Shown: piece by piece, positions 62,142-64,000 of the stretch
Position numbering within the stretch: the stretch's first letter is position 1
Layout: each line of letters opens with the position of its first letter
Source of the DNA: Aquilaria yunnanensis
Lineage: Eukaryota > Streptophyta > Magnoliopsida > Malvales > Thymelaeaceae
DNA length: 64,000 nt
NCBI GenBank assembly: GCA_039654915.1
Contig: CM077594.1
Location: forward strand, 105,104,893-105,168,892
Direction: 5' to 3'
Notes under the pieces: model-generated
What the model saw: the letters and a program-made list of their open reading frames with translations, nothing else
Database searches by the model: none
Told to the model about the DNA's origin: nothing
Program-made: the position numbers and the translations under genes

Positions 62142-62824
62142 GGCAAAATAATGAGTAAACCACAAATATTTTCAATTTGACCCAATTCACCCACTATGTT
62201 TCTTTTGGCCAAATAAGCAACCACTGTTTATTGGTTGGCTCAAATCAACCACTTTCGTTACTTTAACAATTGAGTCTAACCAAATATCAGTGTAAAATAT
62301 CATAGTCCCTACATTTTTTTCTTATACTTATAGCACCTCTAAAGTTTGTGAGTATGACATTTCAACCATTATCTTCACTTTATTCTCCTCTCAACTTCAC
62401 AGTCATTGAATATGTAACTCTCCTTCATCAAGAGCCTCTAGTAGGATGGATTCACCGTCCCTATCGGGTTCTGCAGCCTCCATGACCAAATCATATTCCC
62501 GAGTTTCAATTTGTATGTTGTTGTCCTTGTTGCTCGCCCATCCGCGGTTGCTTTTGCTTTTACTTTTTTTGTTTTCTTTCCCTTCTTTGTCGCTTTTGAT
62601 TCGCTACCATTGCTTTTGATCCACCAACACCTACGTTAAAGCCCACTAATTCACACACTTGTACCACTCCAATTGCGTGGGATTGGAAGGAAGGTTTGAG
62701 ACTGTGTTGGTGGATTTGGATTGATTTAGTAACATTAATGGCTTATCTAGATGAAAAAAAAAAAAACATTAGTGGCTCACTTGGGCCAAGTCAAAAATAT
62801 TAATAATTTATTCATTATTTTTGT
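62142..62824. mobile_element. Fold-back element, same family as 36.6-37.6 kb
   Basis: The left end (ggcaaaataatgagtaaac, then acccaattcacccactat and ttggccaaataagc) matches the reverse complement of the right end (aataatgaataaatta, then ggcccaagtgagccacta). It shares ataagccattaatgttact with the element at 36628. Flanks show only an imperfect duplication. The centre has short T/C-rich sequence and no recognised gene. Confidence 0.6.
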
Positions 62825-63623
62825 TTTTATTTCTTGAGGGATAGATGTAGCCTATTTAGATTGTTTTAAACAAATTGAATTTATTTTGTTCACTTTAAAA
62901 AAATAATGGAGGAGTTTTGTATTATTTCGAGTCGAGTGATTAAATTCGACGATTTAAATAACGTTAGTAATTTATTTTGTTATTTAAATAACATTAATAG
63001 TTTATTCGTCAAAGAAAATCATTCATCTCCAATTTGAACCGATCTTAATTCGTTACTTTTCCTGTTGATAACCACATTAGCAGTAGAAGTTGTTTCCCTT
63101 CAAAAGTAATTGAGCAAATTCAACGCAGCTAGCATGATTATTGTGGAAAATGTTATATCCGTAAACGTACTCATCGGGAAAAGAGAAAATTAGCAGAAAA
63201 TTAAGACAGTAATACAAAATTAATGTTGTTGCCGGTGGTGTCGGGAAATGCGTGTGGGAGGATGGATGATCGTATCCGGATAGATAGATAGATAAATAGA
63301 TAGGGGTGGGGCAAGAAGAAAGTGAAATAGTGATACAGAAAATGTAAACGTGGAGTTTCCTCAACAACAACATGGAATGGAAGGGGTGGAAGCTCCAACT
63401 CTCACTTTCACCATAACTTTGTCGCCAATCATAAATAGTGCTCTCCTATAATTTTTTTTTGTGTATGTCACTAGCACTCTCCTGTAGTAACACAACGTAT
63501 AGCTGTAGCTGCTGCCCACGTCTCAGCATCATCGATGATTGCAACAACGCACCAGAAGCTGCCTTTTTTGTTTTAATTTCATATACAATGCTATTTCATG
63601 ATCATTCGACTCATTAATTGTTA
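62825..63623. other. Intergenic, no gene seen
   Basis: It contains a short GATA run near 63282-63302. The minus-strand open frames (63077-63398) have no family resemblance. Confidence 0.5.
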
Positions 63624-64000
63624 GGAAAAATTACAAAACTTCCTTGTAGTTTGGTATAACATACACTTTGCCCCATCCATTTTTAAAATCATACACTTTA
63701 CCCATATTTTTTTATAGTATTCAACAACAACATCTGAAACTCTAATTTAAACTATTTGATAATTATATTTCAGTAATTTTAAAAAAAATTATATTTTTTT
63801 CACAGCCAACCGATTTTTTTTTTAAAAAAATACTAATATGTATTTTCAGAGAGAAAAATATATTTACAAAAAGAAAAAAACTGATAATTTAAAACATCTA
63901 TTAAATATAAAAAAAATTAAAGAGATTGAAATTACTAAAAGATGACTATCGTATCGTTTAAATACAATTTCAGAACTTACTATCAGACAGTGTAAAAAAC
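63624..64000 (+). mobile_element. Left part of a fold-back element cut by the window end
   Basis: Beginning ggaaaaattacaaaact and continuing with atacactttgccccatcc, caacaacaacatctgaaac and a T-rich centre, the sequence follows the order of the 45543-45991 element. The right inverted repeat has begun (gattgaaattacta and aatttcagaa) but its end lies beyond base 64000. Confidence 0.6.

Overview
This window is nuclear DNA from a flowering plant, most likely a dicot. It is strongly AT-rich, its host genes are split by GT-AG introns, and those genes are recognisable plant families. The space between them is filled with retrotransposon remains, small inverted-repeat elements and microsatellites. 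No rRNA, tRNA, CRISPR array, bacterial operon or organelle gene was seen.

Four complete host genes can be modelled exon by exon. They are a BAHD acyltransferase of the suberin feruloyl-transferase type (ASFT/HHT, + strand, about 24.2-25.7 kb); actin-related protein 2 (ARP2, - strand, 29.9-35.2 kb, 15 exons, 389 aa); a large GYF-domain protein of the EXA1 type (+ strand, 46.4-53.0 kb, 11 exons, 1593 aa); and a four-ACT-domain protein of the ACR family (- strand, 55.5-58.9 kb, 7 exons, 443 aa). All four models keep the reading frame across every junction. A broken leucine-rich-repeat receptor fragment lies at 29.0-29.3 kb. The four genes have unrelated jobs (suberin/wax chemistry, actin nucleation, translational control, amino-acid sensing or signalling), and nothing suggests they work as a cluster.

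Layout: 0-1.3 kb holds a hAT-like MITE with an 8-bp target duplication. From 3.1 to 12.3 kb is a nested stack: a decayed LINE, ending in a poly(A) tail, is split by a long-TIR Mutator-like element and later by a nearly complete Ty1/copia element with about 98-99% identical LTRs. From 12.3 to 23.9 kb there is no gene, only AT-rich DNA with another long-TIR element. The ASFT gene follows, then a GC-rich repeat remnant, the LRR fragment and ARP2. ARP2 carries a probable TRIM retroelement in intron 11. From 35.6 to 46 kb are several fold-back elements, tandem repeats and a second LINE remnant. The GYF gene carries a Stowaway MITE in intron 4. A second, inverted copy of the hAT-like MITE sits between the GYF and ACR genes. 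The last 5 kb holds more fold-back elements, one cut by the window edge.

I did not find a convincing undescribed molecular system. The most distinctive content is the set of at least seven long-TIR fold-back elements with related terminal sequences and several clear target duplications, and the three-layer nested transposon stack.
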